A DNA stretch of 22,878 bases. It comes from an uncultured Collinsella sp. Lineage in GTDB: Bacteria > Actinomycetota > Coriobacteriia > Coriobacteriales > Coriobacteriaceae. A model generated the notes under the pieces. The model was not told where the DNA came from and searched no databases. It saw only the letters and a list, made by a program, of their open reading frames with translations. Made by a program: the position numbers and the translations under genes. Within the stretch, counting starts at the first letter, position 1, and each line of letters begins with the position of its first letter. The stretch spans positions 1 through 22,878 of the forward strand of contig CABTZA010000009.1 in the NCBI GenBank assembly GCA_902489225.1, given 5' to 3'. Shown here piece by piece: positions 20,815-22,878 of the stretch.

Positions 20815-21846
20815 ATGGCCATGGAATTCAAACGCAAGTTGCCGATCCCCATGGAGATCCGCGAGGAAATGCCGCTTTCTGCCGAGCTTACCGCCAAAAA
20901 GCAGGCATTTGACGCCGAGGTCGCCAAAGTCTTTACCGGCGAGGACGCACGCAAGGTGCTTATCATCGGCCCGTGCTCTGCCGACCGCGAGGATTCGGTG
21001 CTTGAGTACATGAACCGACTGGCCAAGACCGCCGAGGAGGTCAAGGACAAGCTCATCATCATTCCGCGCGTCTACACCAACAAGCCGCGCACCAAGGGCA
21101 CCGGCTACAAGGGCCTGCTGCACAACCCCAACCCCGAGGCTCCCGACGATCTGCTCGAGGGCGTCAAGGCCATCCGCCATATGCACCTGCGCGTTATTGA
21201 GGAAACGGGCTTCTTCACCGCCGACGAGATGCTCTATCCGTCCAACTACCAGTACCTCGTTGACCTGCTGAGCTATGTTGCCGTGGGCGCACGCTCGGTC
21301 GAGAACCAGGAGCATCGCCTGGTGTCGAGCGGCATTTCGGTACCCGTCGGCATGAAGAATCCCACTGCCGGCTCTACCACCGTTATGCTCAACTCCATTT
21401 ACGCCGCGCAGGCGCACCAGAGCTTCATCTTCCGCAACTGGGAGGTCGAGTGCGACGGCAATCCGCTCGCACACGCCGTTATGCGTGGCTACATCGGTCT
21501 CGATGGGCGCACCTACCCCAACTACCACTACGAACACCTGGAACGCCTGGCCGAACGCTATACCGAGCATGCCGGCTATGCCAATCCGGCAGCGGTCATC
21601 GACTGCAACCACGACAACTCGGGCAAGCGTCCGCTGGAGCAGTATCGCATTTGCAAGGAGGTGCTCGACAGCTGCCGCCGCAACGAGTCCATCTCCAAGC
21701 TGGTCAAGGGCTTTATGATCGAGTCCTACCTGGAGGACGGCAACCAGCCGGTCGACGGCGGTGTCTTTGGCAAGTCGATCACCGATCCGTGCCTGGGCTG
21801 GGAAAAGACCGACTACCTCATCCACGAGATCGCGGAACGTATTTAG
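20815..21846 (+). CDS. aroF: 3-deoxy-7-phosphoheptulonate (DAHP) synthase, class I
   Basis: The 343-aa protein condenses phosphoenolpyruvate and erythrose-4-phosphate in the first step of the shikimate pathway. Conserved segments are IGPCSADRED near the N-terminus, RVYTNKPRTKGTGYKGLL (PEP-binding KPRT), and VGARSVENQEHR. SSGISVPVGMKN, DCNHDNSGK (metal-binding His) and ESYLEDGNQ (Glu) follow. This is the AroF/G/H-type (I-alpha) fold. The Tyr-Thr-Asn before KPRT and the Ser-Val-Glu-Asn in GARSVENQ differ from the E. coli residues. The ATG at 20815 has GAGGAGG 5 nt upstream. It stands alone behind its own promoter. Which amino acid, if any, inhibits it cannot be told from sequence, so the aroF symbol is only a family label. 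Confidence 0.93.
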   Translation: MAMEFKRKLPIPMEIREEMPLSAELTAKKQAFDAEVAKVFTGEDARKVLIIGPCSADREDSVLEYMNRLAKTAEEVKDKLIIIPRVYTNKPRTKGTGYKGLLHNPNPEAPDDLLEGVKAIRHMHLRVIEETGFFTADEMLYPSNYQYLVDLLSYVAVGARSVENQEHRLVSSGISVPVGMKNPTAGSTTVMLNSIYAAQAHQSFIFRNWEVECDGNPLAHAVMRGYIGLDGRTYPNYHYEHLERLAERYTEHAGYANPAAVIDCNHDNSGKRPLEQYRICKEVLDSCRRNESISKLVKGFMIESYLEDGNQPVDGGVFGKSITDPCLGWEKTDYLIHEIAERI

Positions 21847-21873
21847 TTACGCGGTTTTACCAAACCGCGTAAC
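21846..21873. other. Perfect 12-bp hairpin at the aroF stop
   Basis: GTTACGCGGTTT (21846-21857) pairs exactly with AAACCGCGTAAC (21862-21873) around a 4-nt loop. It begins at the stop codon boundary. There is no U-tract, so it may protect the 3' end or act as a weak terminator. Confidence 0.6.
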
Positions 21874-22163
21874 GGCTCGACGCTGCAAACCCGCCAGAAC
21901 GGCAATCTGCCTTTCAGCTTCGACGGCATGACCAAAAGGTCAATGCCGCCTCGCTTCAAGGCACCTTGCTCGCTCTGGCGGGTTTTCGCTGACGTTTTTC
22001 GACCTGCATCGTTGCCAGAGTTGGCACCAATGACTAATGCGGTAGCAAGCTACGTCGGTCCGATTGATCGGCTGGGTTTTCGAGGTGCCCCAGGTCGCCG
22101 CGAAAGAGGAGCGAAGCGTACTTTGATGAACGGCAAGGTGCCGTGCCTCGGGAAGACAAACAG
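21847..22163. other. Hairpin-rich intergenic region between aroF and agmatine deiminase
   Basis: No gene is supported in these 317 bases, which lie between convergent genes. Beyond the hairpin at 21846-21873 and the branched structure at 21887-21985, there are GTAGC/GCTAC and CCGAT/ATCGG hairpins near 22042-22072. A CGGCA/TGCCG hairpin lies at 22131-22143. GGCACCTTGC (21960-21969) recurs inverted as GCAAGGTGCC (22133-22142). Confidence 0.5.
21887..21985. other. Multi-branched inverted-repeat structure
   Basis: A perfect 12-bp outer stem, AAACCCGCCAGA (21887-21898) with TCTGGCGGGTTT (21974-21985), encloses three smaller hairpins. These are GGCA/TGCC (21901-21911), a 10-bp CGGCATGACC arm with one bulge (21924-21933 with 21938-21948), and CAAG/CTTG (21957-21968). 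TTTTCGC closes the plus-strand side. The layout resembles a cloverleaf-like structured RNA or a folded repeat element; no known family is recognised. Confidence 0.5.
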
Positions 22164-22878
22164 TTACGCCGAGGGTTCCTGCTGCGTGATGCAGTGGATG
22201 TTGCCGCCGCCGAAGACGACCTGCTCGGACTGAACGCCGACGCACTTGTAGACGCCCTCGCCCCAGACCTCGTCATAGATCTTCTGGAGCGTGTCAACGG
22301 CCAGCTGGTCGTTCTCGTCGCCGTACTGCGGGACGATAACACCGTGGTTGGTGACCAGGTAGTTCATGTAGGAGGCGATCAGCGGCTCGTCGGGGACGCG
22401 CGGCTCGGCGTTCTCGTCGGCGTCGATGGTGTCGCAGGAAGCCTGATCCATGAACAGCGGGTTCACGGGCATGCAGAGCTTGTAGACCTTCATCTTGCGG
22501 CCCTTGGCGTCAACGGCGTTGGAGAGGGTCTCGTAGGCAGCATGGCACTGCTCGTAGAACGGATACTCGGGATCGTCGGTCCAGATACAGGCCATGACGC
22601 CCGGGGCGATGAAGGTGGCGACATCATCGATGTGGCCGTTGGTCTCTTCAGGGTCGATGCCTTTCTTGACCCAGATGACCTTCTCGACACCCAGGTACTC
22701 CTTGAGGTGCTCGTCCATGTAGGCGCGAAGCTCCTCGCTCCAGGGCTCAAACTTCTTGCGGTACTTGGGCCAGATGGACTCGGGATCCTCTTCCTCCTCC
22801 AGAACCGCAGAGCAGGTGCGGCCCGGGGAAAGCAGGCACTGGTCGGTCACGACAAGGGTGCCCTCGCCGTCGACGGTG
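22164..22878 (-). CDS. aguA: Agmatine deiminase, partial (5' end outside the window)
   Basis: At least 237 C-terminal residues are present; the frame stays open to the window edge, where it reads TVDGEGTLVVTDQCLLS, a typical internal agmatine deiminase segment. The GTG at 22850 is therefore internal and not the start. NGHIDDVATFIAPG carries the catalytic His/Asp region, and VFGGGNIHCITQQEP near the end holds the nucleophilic Cys. The enzyme converts agmatine to N-carbamoylputrescine and ammonia, for putrescine synthesis or for acid resistance and energy when linked to a carbamoyltransferase. It converges with aroF. Neighbours that would show which pathway it serves lie beyond the window. Confidence 0.93.
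   Translation of the reverse strand, partial: TVDGEGTLVVTDQCLLSPGRTCSAVLEEEEDPESIWPKYRKKFEPWSEELRAYMDEHLKEYLGVEKVIWVKKGIDPEETNGHIDDVATFIAPGVMACIWTDDPEYPFYEQCHAAYETLSNAVDAKGRKMKVYKLCMPVNPLFMDQASCDTIDADENAEPRVPDEPLIASYMNYLVTNHGVIVPQYGDENDQLAVDTLQKIYDEVWGEGVYKCVGVQSEQVVFGGGNIHCITQQEPSA

Noticed and set aside
20794..21825. A 343-aa open frame on the minus strand opposite aroF
   Set aside because: DAHP synthase motifs, promoter and ribosome-binding site are all on the plus strand.
21887..21985. tRNA gene
   Set aside because: The branched fold has no acceptor/T-loop consensus, no plausible anticodon arm and a 12-bp outer stem.
1..22878. CRISPR array, rRNA or tRNA genes, replication origin
   Set aside because: No regularly spaced direct repeats, no tRNA or rRNA signatures and no DnaA-box cluster were seen.

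Overview
This window looks like the chromosome of a gut Coriobacteriia member, most likely Collinsella or a close relative. That is an inference from the GC-rich coding bias, the fermentative gene set and the mix of Firmicutes-like sugar genes with high-GC codon use. No rRNA or other marker is present to prove it.

Layout. Positions 1-241 hold a structured repeat. On the minus strand, 242-1589 is a compact, lower-GC toxin-antitoxin-like pair: a DUF3990 ADP-ribosyltransferase-like protein overlapping an XRE protein. It sits behind a promoter carrying a near-perfect double operator. Next on the minus strand come housekeeping genes: the ribosome-assembly GTPase ysxC/engB, mtnN (MTA/SAH nucleosidase), a membrane-anchored class A beta-lactamase-like serine hydrolase, the pyruvate formate-lyase activase pflA, and a DegV fatty-acid-binding protein.

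Positions 6710-12327 are a sucrose/fructoside locus on the minus strand: a LacI-type repressor, then a GH32-like glycosidase, a PTS EIIBC permease and a sucrose-6-phosphate hydrolase. Tandem LacI-type operators sit inside the operon promoter, and a related site overlaps the repressor's own promoter. Imported sugar phosphate would be hydrolysed and enter glycolysis.

Pyruvate can then be cleaved by pyruvate formate-lyase, and here that enzyme is split. A 683-aa large protein (12966-15017) carries the Cys-Cys active site but stops before the glycyl-radical domain. An 83-aa separate gene (12629-12880) supplies that domain. Two hairpins lie between them. The activase pflA lies about 7 kb away.

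From 15568 the plus strand carries a MarR regulator translationally overlapping two ABC exporter half-transporters. They look like a heterodimer with one degenerate ATP site and an unusually large extracytoplasmic insertion in the first subunit. A strong terminator ends this operon. A 240-bp element with 37-bp terminal inverted repeats (MITE-like) precedes a DAHP synthase gene (aroF type) with a clear sigma-70-like promoter. A hairpin-rich 317-bp intergenic region follows. The window ends inside an agmatine deiminase gene on the minus strand.

The most interesting items are the split pyruvate formate-lyase and a two-copy structured element (1-79 and 12500-12582) whose loop and flank sequences are conserved while its stems co-vary. 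After these come the double-operator toxin-antitoxin promoter, the MITE-like element, and the multi-branched inverted-repeat structure after aroF.
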